A program made the translations under genes and the position numbers. DNA of 64,000 nucleotides from NCBI RefSeq assembly GCF_024509555.1, contig NZ_JAMWEL010000003.1, positions 100,777 through 164,776 of the forward strand, given 5' to 3'. Below, in pieces: positions 1-6,010 of the stretch (within the stretch, counting starts at the first letter, position 1; each line of letters begins with the position of its first letter). The stretch comes from Streptococcus suis. GTDB taxonomy: Bacteria > Bacillota > Bacilli > Lactobacillales > Streptococcaceae. The notes beneath the pieces were generated by a model. It did not search any database. It was not told the origin of the DNA and saw only the letters and a program-made list of their open reading frames with translations.

Positions 1-393
1 AGCATCCATGGACAAATTGATCAGGGACTTTTGCTCCTAGTAGGTGTGGGGCCAGATGACAGCCAGGAAGACCTGGACTATGCTGTTCGTAAAATTGTCA
101 ACATGCGGATTTTTGCAGATGAGGCAGGCAAGATGAACAAGTCTGTTCAAGATGTAGCGGGCAAGATTTTATCCATTTCCCAATTTACTCTTTTTGCGGA
201 TACAAAAAAAGGCAATCGCCCTGCCTTTACAGGAGCGGCAGCTCCTGCCCTAGCCAGCCAACTCTATGATGCCTTTAACCAGGCTCTGTCAGCCTTTGTG
301 CCCGTTGAAGTGGGCGTTTTCGGGGCGGACATGGCGGTCAGTCTGGTCAATGATGGGCCGGTGACCATTGTGTTAGATACCAAAAATCGCTAG
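1..393 (+). CDS. dtd: D-aminoacyl-tRNA deacylase, 5' end outside window
   Basis: The reading frame is open from the first base of the window, so the start codon and the first few residues are missing. DTD removes D-amino acids mischarged onto tRNA in the cytoplasm. The family motifs are present: SQFTLFADT followed by [10 protein letters not shown], and the C-terminal [11 protein letters not shown]. The visible 130 residues fit a protein of about 147 residues, so only the N-terminal tip is lost. There is no sign of damage. The next gene begins about 60 bases later and looks separately transcribed. Confidence 0.95.
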   Translation, partial: SIHGQIDQGLLLLVGVGPDDSQEDLDYAVRKIVNMRIFADEAGKMNKSVQDVAGKILSISQFTLFADTKKGNRPAFTGAAAPALASQLYDAFNQALSAFVPVEVGVFGADMAVSLVNDGPVTIVLDTKNR

Positions 394-455
394 ACCTCTA
401 TACTTTTTGTGTCTATTTTGATATACTAAAAGTGAATTAGATGTGGAGGTGTGCC

Positions 456-641
456 ATGAAAAACTTACTGACCAATCATTTTTTCTACCTAGTGGTAGCA
501 TTTACCTTGATTTTGGTGATTTACTTTAGTGGAATTGACAAGCGCTGGATTATTCTGGCAAGTTTTCTCTATTTTATCCCTTCGCAGATTTTATACCGTC
601 GTCGCCTTAAAGAGCGGCTACAAGAAGACCAGCCCAAGTAG
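456..641 (+). CDS. Small two-helix membrane protein, unknown function
   Basis: This encodes 61 residues with two predicted membrane segments (about residues 10-27 and 33-46) and a basic cytoplasmic tail (YRRRLKERL). The ATG at 456 is chosen because GGAGG lies just upstream (445-449); the in-frame ATG at 441 has no ribosome binding site. I do not recognise a family with a known function. It sits between dtd and a terminator that overlaps its stop codon, so it is either monocistronic or the end of the dtd transcript. Confidence 0.7.
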   Translation: MKNLLTNHFFYLVVAFTLILVIYFSGIDKRWIILASFLYFIPSQILYRRRLKERLQEDQPK

Positions 642-652
642 GCTGGTTTTTT
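628..652 (+). terminator. Rho-independent terminator
   Basis: A 7-bp stem (ACCAGCC/GGCTGGT) is followed by a run of T. The stop codon of the small membrane protein lies at its loop. Confidence 0.85.
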
Positions 653-685
653 GATGTGTAAATTGGACTACAATTCTTTATTAAA

Positions 686-696
686 TATGCTATAAT
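686..696 (+). promoter_or_regulatory. Toxin mRNA promoter, extended -10
   Basis: TGC-TATAAT is an extended -10 element (TATAAT at 691-696) that would start transcription near 703-704. A TTGGAC lies 22 bases upstream, too far for a standard -35. The promoter of the response regulator gene at 1191 has the same AAATATGCTATAAT string and a TTGGAC at a similar distance. Confidence 0.7.
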
Positions 697-753
697 AGTT
701 TTTGCAGAAAAGTAAAGACGGTGGCTCTAATTTCTGAAAGGTAGGTGGTGCCT

Positions 754-852
754 ATGGGCAAATCATCAAAATCTAACAGAAAGGCTAGCCCAAGCCAGCT
801 GGTAAGTGAACTTACTCATCTGGCAACGACAAATCCTATAAGATTTGTCTAG
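754..852 (+). CDS. Possible 32-residue leader peptide
   Basis: An ATG follows a plausible ribosome binding site (AGGTAGG) inside the long 5' leader of the type I toxin mRNA. The product would be 32 residues and basic at its N-terminus (MGKSSKSNRK). I know no homologue. It could be a regulatory leader ORF or chance, because the region is also highly structured (inverted repeats near 828-847 and 871-893). Confidence 0.25.
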   Translation: MGKSSKSNRKASPSQLVSELTHLATTNPIRFV

Positions 853-915
853 GGCTCGCACTAGCTCGAGTTTTGAAAAATATCGTTTCAAAATTCTCAC
901 GTCGAAAGTCTTAGC

Positions 916-1017
916 TTGTCAACCTTTGAGGTCTTAACACTCATGTTTGTAGCTGGTAACTTTGTTATCGCTCTCGTGATGTTAGTTCTTGAATTGGTAA
1001 AATCGACAAAAAAATAA
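916..1017 (+). CDS. Type I toxin peptide, Hol_Tox/TxpA-like
   Basis: A 33-residue hydrophobic peptide, starting MSTFEVLTLMFVAGNF if the TTG at 916 is used, with a basic end (ELVKSTKK). This is the composition and N-terminal pattern of the putative holin-like toxin (Hol_Tox) family, which includes Bacillus TxpA-type toxins acting at the membrane. An in-frame ATG at 943 is preceded by GAGGT and would give a 24-residue form; the family-like N-terminus favours the TTG. The mRNA appears to have a long structured 5' leader, and its 3' region is overlapped by an antisense transcript with a strong promoter. The toxin assignment rests on similarity and layout, not on a search. Confidence 0.75.
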   Translation: MSTFEVLTLMFVAGNFVIALVMLVLELVKSTKK

Positions 1018-1125
1018 CCGTCTATAACTTTGGCAGGTTAACGGTTATTTTTTAATAATTTATAACAAGCCACCGTCTTAAACGGTTCTGCAAGGGGTAG
1101 TTGTTTCCAGCAACTACCTTTTTCT
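1008..1125 (-). ncRNA. Antitoxin antisense RNA of the Hol_Tox locus
   Basis: The minus strand has a near-consensus promoter (TTGACT, 17-bp spacer, TATAAT; plus-strand 1132-1160) that would start an RNA near 1125. It would run leftward to a hairpin ending in seven T (plus-strand 1008-1014), giving about 115-118 nt complementary to the 3' end of the toxin mRNA. This is the layout of antisense antitoxins such as RatA and SR4 of Bacillus subtilis. Confidence 0.75.
1011..1053 (+). terminator. Bidirectional hairpin in toxin 3' region
   Basis: An inverted repeat (AAAATAACCG at 1011-1020, CGGTTATTTT at 1042-1051) has T runs on both strands. On the minus strand it ends the antitoxin RNA; on the plus strand it can end the toxin mRNA early. 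Confidence 0.7.
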
Positions 1126-1126
1126 A
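1096..1126 (+). terminator. Second terminator of the toxin mRNA
   Basis: GGTAGTTG and CAACTACC form a stem followed by TTTTT. A toxin mRNA ending here would carry AGCCACCGTCTT (1068-1079), which is complementary to AAGACGGTGGCT near its 5' end (715-726). Confidence 0.75.
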
Positions 1127-1131
1127 TGTTT

Positions 1132-1160
1132 ATTATACATCGGTGGGTCTATCAAGTCAA
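1132..1160 (-). promoter_or_regulatory. Antitoxin RNA promoter
   Basis: Read on the minus strand this is TTGACT, 17 bases, TATAAT. It is among the best promoters in the window and points into the 3' end of the toxin gene. Confidence 0.85.
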
Positions 1161-1232
1161 GTTGGACATTTATCTTTTGCTGAAATATGCTATAATAATG
1201 ATTATTACTTACAAAAAATGTAGGAGATTTCT

Positions 1233-1970
1233 ATGCTTAATATTTTTGTATTAGAAGATGATTTTTTTCAGCAGAGCAGGCTAGAAAATGCTATTAGGCG
1301 GTGTGTTGAAGAAACGTCAGTAAGGTATAAATTCCTAGAAGTTTTTGGTAAACCGAATCAATTATTAGAATCAATTGAAGAAGCAGGCAATCACCAATTT
1401 TTCTTTTTAGATATTGAAATTAAAGGCGAAGAAAAGAAAGGAATGGAAATCGCTAAAGAAATCCGTGCTCGCGATCCCTATGCTGTTATTGTCTTTGTAA
1501 CAACTCACTCAGAATTTATGCCGGTAACGTATCGTTATCGGGTTTCTGCTTTAGATTTTATAGATAAAGGCCTGGAGGATAGTGACTTTCAAAAGGCAGT
1601 ATCAGATGTGTTAGTGCATGCTTTTGAAAATATTGATCATACTATAGCTGAAAATTCTTTTATATACAAAACTGAAACTGCTCATATTCAAGTCCCTTTT
1701 AGTGACATCCTTTATTTTGAAACATCATCAACAATACATAAAGTTATTTTAAAAACCAAAACAGGTCAGACTGAGTTTTACGGGAAAGTATCCGATATAG
1801 CTAAAGCTGACGAACGACTTTACCAGGCACATCGTTCTTGTGTAGTGAATCCATTAAATATAACCAGATTGGACAGAGCAAACCATATTGCCTATTTTGA
1901 GAATGGAGATTCTTGTTTTGTTTCTCGTTTGAAGCAGAAGAAACTTGCAGATTTGTTGGAGATTGATTGA
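1233..1970 (+). CDS. LytTR response regulator, BlpR/SilA-like
   Basis: A 245-residue AgrA/ComE/BlpR-type regulator. The receiver domain (about residues 1-120) has the acidic pair in VLEDDF, the probable phospho-acceptor Asp in FFLDIEIKG and a Lys in DFIDKG. A LytTR DNA-binding domain follows (about 140-240; RSCVVNPLNI). ATG 1233 has GGAG just upstream and an extended -10 at 1191-1196. The stop overlaps the start of the kinase gene. LytTR regulators of this group bind paired 9-bp direct repeats about two helix turns apart, and five such pairs lie downstream, so this protein is the likely activator of the bacteriocin island. Named blpR, silA or comE homologues are all close relatives. Confidence 0.9.
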   Translation: MLNIFVLEDDFFQQSRLENAIRRCVEETSVRYKFLEVFGKPNQLLESIEEAGNHQFFFLDIEIKGEEKKGMEIAKEIRARDPYAVIVFVTTHSEFMPVTYRYRVSALDFIDKGLEDSDFQKAVSDVLVHAFENIDHTIAENSFIYKTETAHIQVPFSDILYFETSSTIHKVILKTKTGQTEFYGKVSDIAKADERLYQAHRSCVVNPLNITRLDRANHIAYFENGDSCFVSRLKQKKLADLLEID

Positions 1971-3304
1971 TGAATATTTTTATATCTCCATTTTACGACA
2001 CTGTATTCTTTATTGACATGCTGATTCGTTTGATGATTCTTCAACAAATCAGTGGTTTATTTTTGAGCAAGAAGAAAAAATGTTGGATTGCTTTTCTTTT
2101 AACTGGTTGTCAAATAGTTTTTTATGACATATATCTGTTATTAGAGCCTTTTTCTTTTTTGGTTATTATTCCTTTTTTAAAAACAAATTGGAATGGAACC
2201 CAGAAACTATTTTACGGCTTATTGCCATTTGTAATAGGGGATATGTTTCAACGTATCATAAGTCTCTATTTAAGATTTGTGTTTCAATTGGATTATTTCA
2301 GTTTAGGTTTATTTTTCGATATTATTTTAACCTTGTTGCTTATACCGTTCTATACTCTCTTTTTTAAAGGGTTGAGAATTGAAGCTAAGTATTTAAAAGT
2401 TGATACACTTGATAGTGATTTTAAAAATATATTTCTCAGTTTGAATATTTCATTCATTGTCTATTTTCTTTTTGTCAGAACTACAGTTCTAATTGAAAGA
2501 TGGGTAGAAATGAAAGTAATATCAGTTAATTGGGATCCTTATTATGTTCGTACCAATATAGTATTACTTTATTTTGTTCTTTTTACAGCAAGTTTATTAT
2601 ATCTGAATTACAGAAATAAAGAAAAGCAAGACAAAGAGATCCAGGAGTTGAAGGACAAACAATTAACAGATTTAAGCCGTTATAGTCGTCATGTTGAGTC
2701 ACTTTATAAAGAAATTCGAAGTTTTCGACATGACTATACAAATATTCTCGTTAGCTTGAATGAAGCAATTAAGGAAGAGGATATTGTTGCGATTCGAACG
2801 ATTTATAGTGAGGTTATTGCAGATTCTGATAGAAAATTCTATGATGGAAAGTACGATATAGCTAGATTATCCAATATACAAAATCCTGCTGTGAAGAGTT
2901 TATTATCATCTAAGATGTTGGAGGCACAAAAAAAGGGGATTGCAATTTCTGTGGAAGTAGATGCTGAAATTGAACCACCTGCTTTAGAGTTGATAGAATT
3001 CATAACGATTCTATCTATTTTATTAGATAATGCTATCGATGCTGCAGAGCAGTGTACAAATGGAAATATTGTATTCGCCTACTTCCAGGAATATGACCGA
3101 AAAATTGTGGTTGTAGAAAATACTACTGTCGAAGATAAGGTATCCACAAGTCATATTTTTGAATATGGTCATTCGACAAAAGGAGATAATCGAGGAATTG
3201 GCTTGGCTAATGTAAAAACTATTTTAGATAACTATCCTAAATTTTCTATATCAACGAACAGTAGCAATCATCGATTTGTTCAGGAGTTGGTGTTTTTGGA
3301 ATAA
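1970..3304 (+). CDS. Peptide-sensing histidine kinase, BlpH/AgrC-like
   Basis: A 444-residue HPK10-type sensor kinase. The first 215 residues hold about six membrane segments, followed by a coiled-coil linker, an H-box (SFRHDYTNIL, His near residue 252), an N-box (LLDNAIDAAE) and a G-box (GHSTKGDNRGIGLANV). The ATG at 1970 overlaps the regulator's stop codon (TGATG), so the two are translationally coupled. Family members sense secreted double-glycine pheromones, but no pheromone gene is visible next to it. A terminator follows directly. Confidence 0.9.
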   Translation: MNIFISPFYDTVFFIDMLIRLMILQQISGLFLSKKKKCWIAFLLTGCQIVFYDIYLLLEPFSFLVIIPFLKTNWNGTQKLFYGLLPFVIGDMFQRIISLYLRFVFQLDYFSLGLFFDIILTLLLIPFYTLFFKGLRIEAKYLKVDTLDSDFKNIFLSLNISFIVYFLFVRTTVLIERWVEMKVISVNWDPYYVRTNIVLLYFVLFTASLLYLNYRNKEKQDKEIQELKDKQLTDLSRYSRHVESLYKEIRSFRHDYTNILVSLNEAIKEEDIVAIRTIYSEVIADSDRKFYDGKYDIARLSNIQNPAVKSLLSSKMLEAQKKGIAISVEVDAEIEPPALELIEFITILSILLDNAIDAAEQCTNGNIVFAYFQEYDRKIVVVENTTVEDKVSTSHIFEYGHSTKGDNRGIGLANVKTILDNYPKFSISTNSSNHRFVQELVFLE

Positions 3305-3320
3305 GATTTATAGATGTAAG

Positions 3321-3345
3321 TCCAGTCGAAAGGCTGGATTTTTTT
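3321..3345 (+). terminator. Terminator of the two-component operon
   Basis: TCCAG and CTGGA form a stem followed by seven T. The same hairpin with one changed loop base recurs at 5545-5569. Confidence 0.85.
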
Positions 3346-3367
3346 GCATTTTCTCGAAAAAATGGTC

Positions 3368-3432
3368 ATTCATTACAAAATAACGACCGTTCATGACATG
3401 GATGAAAAAATAGGGCCGAGTTGACTTATACT
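3368..3432 (+). promoter_or_regulatory. Operator-promoter cassette 1
   Basis: ATTCATTAC (3368-3376), 12 bases, GTTCATGAC (3389-3397), 29 bases, TATACT (3427-3432). Imperfect 9-bp direct repeats with a 21-bp period are the known form of ComE/BlpR/SilA-type binding sites. No good -35 is present, as expected for an activator-dependent promoter. It drives the genes from 3466. Confidence 0.85.
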
Positions 3433-3465
3433 AAGAGTGTAAAAAATAAGAACAAGGAGAGGAAC

Positions 3466-3624
3466 ATGAATACTTTAAAAACATACTTCAAAGGAAATAA
3501 AAAAACAATCTACATGGTGTTGATTATTGTTGGCTTATTGACCATTTATCCGCCTATTTTTCAAACCATTTACCAAGCAGGTAGAGATTTTGGGCGTAGT
3601 TTTGTGAATGCAGTTTTACCGTAA
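3466..3624 (+). CDS. Small membrane protein with YxxGxxFG ending
   Basis: A 52-residue protein and the first gene after cassette 1, with AAGGAGAGG before the ATG. It has one membrane segment (about residues 15-33) and a C-terminal IYQAGRDFGRS. The same YxxGxxFG pattern ends the proteins at 3665 and 7963, so these form a paralogous set. Its first six residues (MNTLKT) are identical to those of the protein at 4376. Its place in a bacteriocin-type regulon suggests immunity or an accessory role; that is inference. Confidence 0.75.
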   Translation: MNTLKTYFKGNKKTIYMVLIIVGLLTIYPPIFQTIYQAGRDFGRSFVNAVLP

Positions 3625-3664
3625 ATATGTTGATAGGATAGGAAATTTTAAAGGAGAGAAAGCG

Positions 3665-3826
3665 ATGAAAAAAATGAAAACTGTTAAGGATAGTCAACCG
3701 TGGTCAGAGCGTGAAAAAGTTTTGCTCTTGTTACTTTTGGTTAGTGTGATTGATATTCCGTCTCTCATTGATACCCTATATCAAATTGGTTATGAATTTG
3801 GTCAGGCTCTTGCACTTTGGTTTTAG
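3665..3826 (+). CDS. Small membrane protein with YxxGxxFG ending
   Basis: A 53-residue protein. The ATG at 3665 is chosen because AAAGGAGA lies just upstream; the longer in-frame extension overlaps the previous gene and has no ribosome binding site. It has a charged N-terminus, one hydrophobic segment (about 18-33) and the ending LYQIGYEFGQALALWF, related to the proteins at 3466 and 7963. Second gene of operon 1. Function unknown; probably immunity-associated. Confidence 0.75.
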   Translation: MKKMKTVKDSQPWSEREKVLLLLLLVSVIDIPSLIDTLYQIGYEFGQALALWF

Positions 3827-3899
3827 TAAATGATGAGATGATTTTACGGAATGTGTTTGTCGGTGCATTTTATACGCGTATCGTAGGAGGAATAATTTT

Positions 3900-4067
3900 A
3901 TGATTTGGCTTATTAAACTTCTTTTGATTGTTGTGATTTCTATTCCTGTAACAAGTATTTTACAGCCTCTTCACAACCATTACTTAAATGGAGTCACGGT
4001 TGCGGTCATTTCCGTCATTGTGTCCCATTTAGTGGATAAATATGGGAAAGGTGGGGATGAAGTATGA
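3900..4067 (+). CDS. Small two-helix membrane protein
   Basis: A 55-residue protein starting MIWLIKLLLI, with a strong ribosome binding site (TAGGAGGA) upstream. Two hydrophobic segments are separated by a polar turn (LHNHYLNG). Its stop overlaps the next ATG (ATGA), so the pair is translationally coupled. This size and topology resemble small immunity proteins of Blp-type bacteriocins, but I cannot place it in a named family. Confidence 0.75.
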   Translation: MIWLIKLLLIVVISIPVTSILQPLHNHYLNGVTVAVISVIVSHLVDKYGKGGDEV

Positions 4068-4252
4068 GTAAAGAGCTGAAAAGGATGTTGAAACTCGGGA
4101 CACTTTTCCTTGCCTTATTTATCTTTAATATGTTTTTTCTTAAATGGTTGTCTGTTATAGGATTTGTTATTCATTTTAGCGAAATTAGTTATTTGGTTCC
4201 ACCGCTGTTTTCAGTCATCGTTCTATCGATGATTGAAAAAAGAGAAGCATGA
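4064..4252 (+). CDS. Small two-helix membrane protein
   Basis: A 62-residue protein overlapping the previous gene by 4 bases. It has a basic N-terminus (KELKRMLK) and two membrane segments (about 11-32 and 38-55). It is the last gene before the second operator-promoter cassette. It is probably an immunity protein or a partner of the 3900 product; no motif identifies it further. Confidence 0.75.
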   Translation: MSKELKRMLKLGTLFLALFIFNMFFLKWLSVIGFVIHFSEISYLVPPLFSVIVLSMIEKREA

Positions 4253-4276
4253 AAACGACTTAATGAAAAAATGGTC

Positions 4277-4341
4277 ATTCATTACAAAATATCGACAGTT
4301 CATGACATGGATGAAAAAATCGGGCTGATTTGGCTTATACT
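4277..4341 (+). promoter_or_regulatory. Operator-promoter cassette 2
   Basis: ATTCATTAC (4277-4285), 12 bases, GTTCATGAC (4298-4306), 29 bases, TATACT (4336-4341). The geometry is identical to the other four cassettes. Confidence 0.85.
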
Positions 4342-4375
4342 AAATGTGTAAAGAAACAAAAAAGGAGACACGAAC

Positions 4376-4537
4376 ATGAATACTTTAAAAACAATTGTTA
4401 AACACCGGCATTTCCACTCCCTACTTGTAGGACTCGGAGCAGGAGCTATCATTGGTCTATGGGGAGTGTATTATGGAATGATTTACCTACTCAGTTACCT
4501 TGTCATTAGAGGGTTGAGTTCTGTGGTTAAAAAATAA
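4376..4537 (+). CDS. Small glycine-rich membrane peptide
   Basis: A 53-residue protein, first in operon 2, with AAAGGAG before the ATG. It has one long hydrophobic stretch rich in small residues (LVGLGAGAIIGLWG), giving GxG and GxxxG spacing that can support helix packing. There is no double-glycine leader, so it is not an obvious exported bacteriocin. It shares MNTLKT with the first gene of operon 1. It could be an immunity protein or a leaderless peptide; I cannot decide. Confidence 0.7.
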   Translation: MNTLKTIVKHRHFHSLLVGLGAGAIIGLWGVYYGMIYLLSYLVIRGLSSVVKK

Positions 4538-4550
4538 GGAGGAAAATAAG

Positions 4551-4733
4551 ATGAAAATGACGAAAATGATGAAAACTATTTTAGCCGTACTATTCTATTT
4601 TTGTTTAGACTATGTAATGAGAGAGTGGCTTGGCTTTGGTAGCCTTGGTTACTGGGCTCTATCCGTTCCAAACTTTTTGCTTCTAGTGATGTTGCTCAAA
4701 CGTAACTATCAGGAACACAAGCAAGTACACTGA
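4551..4733 (+). CDS. Small two-helix membrane protein
   Basis: A 60-residue protein with AAGGAGGA before its ATG. It has two membrane segments (about 9-24 and 32-48) and a basic, His-rich tail (KRNYQEHKQVH). It follows the 4376 gene by 13 bases, a typical peptide-immunity pair spacing. Unrecognised; immunity protein is the likeliest role from context. Confidence 0.7.
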   Translation: MKMTKMMKTILAVLFYFCLDYVMREWLGFGSLGYWALSVPNFLLLVMLLKRNYQEHKQVH

Positions 4734-4765
4734 AGTTGACTGGCTGGCTTGAAAGGAAATTGGTT

Positions 4766-4885
4766 ATGGATAATCTAAAAATAATTAAAAATGGGAGAAG
4801 TGAGCAGATTATTTCTTTTGCTAATCAATGGAGGCCTGGTATTGGTTTGTCCTATTGCGAGATTGGTCAACAATACTACTGTTAA
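4766..4885 (+). CDS. 39-residue peptide with two cysteines
   Basis: An ATG preceded by GAAAGGA encodes 39 residues ending GIGLSYCEIGQQYYC. It is not hydrophobic, unlike its neighbours, and has two Cys eight residues apart that could form a disulfide. It is the last open frame before the operon 2 terminator at 4901. It has no double-glycine or Sec leader. It could be a small secreted or leaderless peptide, or the remnant of a bacteriocin gene. I do not recognise it. Confidence 0.5.
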   Translation: MDNLKIIKNGRSEQIISFANQWRPGIGLSYCEIGQQYYC

Positions 4886-4900
4886 TTAGGTTCATAGGAT

Positions 4901-4930
4901 GACACCTCGAATAGTCATTTGGGGTGTTTT
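4901..4930 (+). terminator. Terminator of operon 2
   Basis: ACACC(T)C and G(G)GGTGT form a stem with a TTTT tail. It lies directly after the two-cysteine peptide gene. Confidence 0.65.
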
Positions 4931-5164
4931 CGTTTGCTAGAAGAAATTTAAAATATTGGAGGCTGATGTTGACTAAATCGCATCAAGTCAATGCTTCTAG
5001 TCAGTTTGTACGAGATACAAAGGAGGTCATTTTTTGCATAAATATATTAGGAACTTATGAATCGACACTTGAGAGATTTAGAGTGGAATTCTCGGAGGTT
5101 ATTGATTACAAGCATTGTAAATGCCTTTGTGGATAGCTGATGTTTTATGTTTATGAATAAATAG
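4931..5164. other. Region with only a doubtful ORF
   Basis: After the operon 2 terminator an open frame runs to 5136. Its first ATG (4924) lies inside the terminator tail. The internal ATG at 4966 has GGAGG only three bases away, too close for efficient initiation. The residues show no membrane segment or motif. It is most likely non-coding or a decayed gene. Confidence 0.4.
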
Positions 5165-5193
5165 TTTGAAATTTGTTTAAAATCTGCTATACT
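5165..5193 (+). promoter_or_regulatory. Promoter of the Fst-locus antitoxin RNA
   Basis: TGC-TATACT (TATACT at 5188-5193) is an extended -10. Upstream are two similar hexamers (TTTGAA, 5 bases, TTTAAA). They recall the CiaR repeat TTTAAG-N5-TTTAAG, but the match is imperfect and the spacing to the -10 is short. Confidence 0.6.
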
Positions 5194-5199
5194 AAGTTA

Positions 5200-5260
5200 G
5201 AAAGATGTAGTGCAAAGCACACCAAAGCCCTTAGAAATTGCAGTTTCTGAGGGCTTTTTT
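5200..5260 (+). ncRNA. Antitoxin RNA (RNAII-like) of a par/Fst locus
   Basis: A short RNA of about 60 nt from the TATACT promoter to the hairpin at 5225-5260. It contains 5202-5219, which matches 16 of 18 bases with 5385-5402. The latter overlaps, on the opposite strand, the start codon and first codons of the toxin gene. The RNA can therefore pair with the toxin translation-initiation region, as RNAII does with RNAI of the pAD1 par locus. Confidence 0.7.
5225..5260. terminator. Shared terminator of convergent toxin and antitoxin RNAs
   Basis: AAGCCCT(T)AGAAA and TTTCT(G)AGGGCTT form a long stem followed by TTTTTT on the plus strand and a shorter T run on the minus strand. The two RNAs converge on it. 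Confidence 0.85.
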
Positions 5261-5299
5261 ACGTTCTCTAGTTTGAGAGATTAACGGGTGTGGTTTGGG

Positions 5300-5398
5300 C
5301 TAGCTGTGGTCGTTGTACTTGCTATCTAGCCACTTGCAAATGCAGTATGCAGCTACATTTGCCCTAACAGCAAGTAAGAGCTCTAAGATGTAATGCAA
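5300..5398 (-). CDS. Type I toxin peptide, Fst-like
   Basis: The minus strand encodes 32 residues from a TTG start. The peptide has a hydrophobic core (LELLLAVRANVAAYCIC) followed by KWLDSKYNDHS, resembling the membrane helix plus KWLD/RWLD and charged tail of Fst-family toxins. Initiation at TTG is supported by AAAGGGGGTG seven bases upstream. The gene converges on the antitoxin RNA through a shared terminator, and direct repeats give complementarity at its start. The layout is that of the par addiction module; a chromosomal copy inside a bacteriocin island could act as a stabiliser. It would be missed by ATG-only or length-filtered gene calling. Confidence 0.75.
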   Translation of the reverse strand: MHYILELLLAVRANVAAYCICKWLDSKYNDHS

Positions 5399-5544
5399 TG
5401 CTATTCACCCCCTTTCACGAACTCCTATTGAAGAACGCAATCGGTTACCGACAGCAATATTATTTCATCATAATATATATGGTTTTTATGTAGAAATCAT
5501 AGTTCAAACTATTTTAGTTGATTTTACAATCTGTCACTTTCAAC

Positions 5545-5569
5545 TCCAGTCAAAAGGCTGGATTTTTTT
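5545..5569 (+). terminator. Copy of the two-component operon terminator
   Basis: The same hairpin and T run as at 3321-3345, followed by the same roughly 90 bases leading into an operator cassette. No gene ends immediately before it, so it probably came with a duplicated promoter block. Confidence 0.75.
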
Positions 5570-5591
5570 GCATTTTCTCGAAAAAATGGTC

Positions 5592-5656
5592 ATTCATTAC
5601 AAAATATCGCCCGTTCATGACATGAATGAAAAAATCGGGCTGATTTGGCTTATACT
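5592..5656 (+). promoter_or_regulatory. Operator-promoter cassette 3
   Basis: ATTCATTAC (5592-5600), 12 bases, GTTCATGAC (5613-5621), 29 bases, TATACT (5651-5656). Confidence 0.85.
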
Positions 5657-5690
5657 AAGAGTGTAAAAAATAAGAACAAGGAGAAACGAG

Positions 5691-5900
5691 ATGGCAGTGA
5701 AAAAGAAAATTGCTATGACAGAAGAACAATTGCTACATATCGCTATGATAGTCTATACCTTGTATGTGCTGTACTTACTTGTCACCAAGAATTTTGTACC
5801 ACGCTTCATAACTCCCTATGGACTGTACCTATTTGTTCTCGTTGAAGAAAAATTAGAGAAATTTTGCAAAAAACTATATCACAACTTAATGAATCGATAA
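5691..5900 (+). CDS. Small two-helix membrane protein, paralogue of 6011
   Basis: A 69-residue protein and the only gene between cassettes 3 and 4; AAGGAGA precedes the ATG. It has a basic N-terminus, a membrane segment at about 16-32, a Pro/Tyr-containing second segment (ITPYGLYLFVLV) and a basic tail (EEKLEKFCKKL). It is related along its length to the 76-residue product at 6011 (shared LH, VYT, PYG.YL, EK.EK patterns). Its own regulated promoter and small size fit an immunity protein; specificity unknown. Confidence 0.75.
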   Translation: MAVKKKIAMTEEQLLHIAMIVYTLYVLYLLVTKNFVPRFITPYGLYLFVLVEEKLEKFCKKLYHNLMNR

Positions 5901-5909
5901 AAAATGGTC

Positions 5910-5974
5910 ATTCATTACAAAATAACGACCGTTCATGACATGGATGAAAAATTTGGGCTGAGTTGGCTTATACT
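5910..5974 (+). promoter_or_regulatory. Operator-promoter cassette 4
   Basis: ATTCATTAC (5910-5918), 12 bases, GTTCATGAC (5931-5939), 29 bases, TATACT (5969-5974). It heads the longest operon of the island, which includes the bacteriocin gene. Confidence 0.85.
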
Positions 5975-6010
5975 AAGAGTGTAAAGAAAACAAGAACAGG
6001 AGAAACAAAG

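Noticed and set aside
4924..5136. A 70-codon frame after operon 2
   Set aside because: Its first ATG lies in a terminator tail and the internal ATG has its GGAGG only three bases away; no recognisable features.
5165..5193. CiaR-type site (TTTAAG-N5-TTTAAG) driving a cia-dependent small RNA
   Set aside because: Only TTTGAA-N5-TTTAAA is present, spacing to the -10 is short, and the RNA lacks the anti-Shine-Dalgarno loops of csRNAs; the par/Fst explanation fits better.
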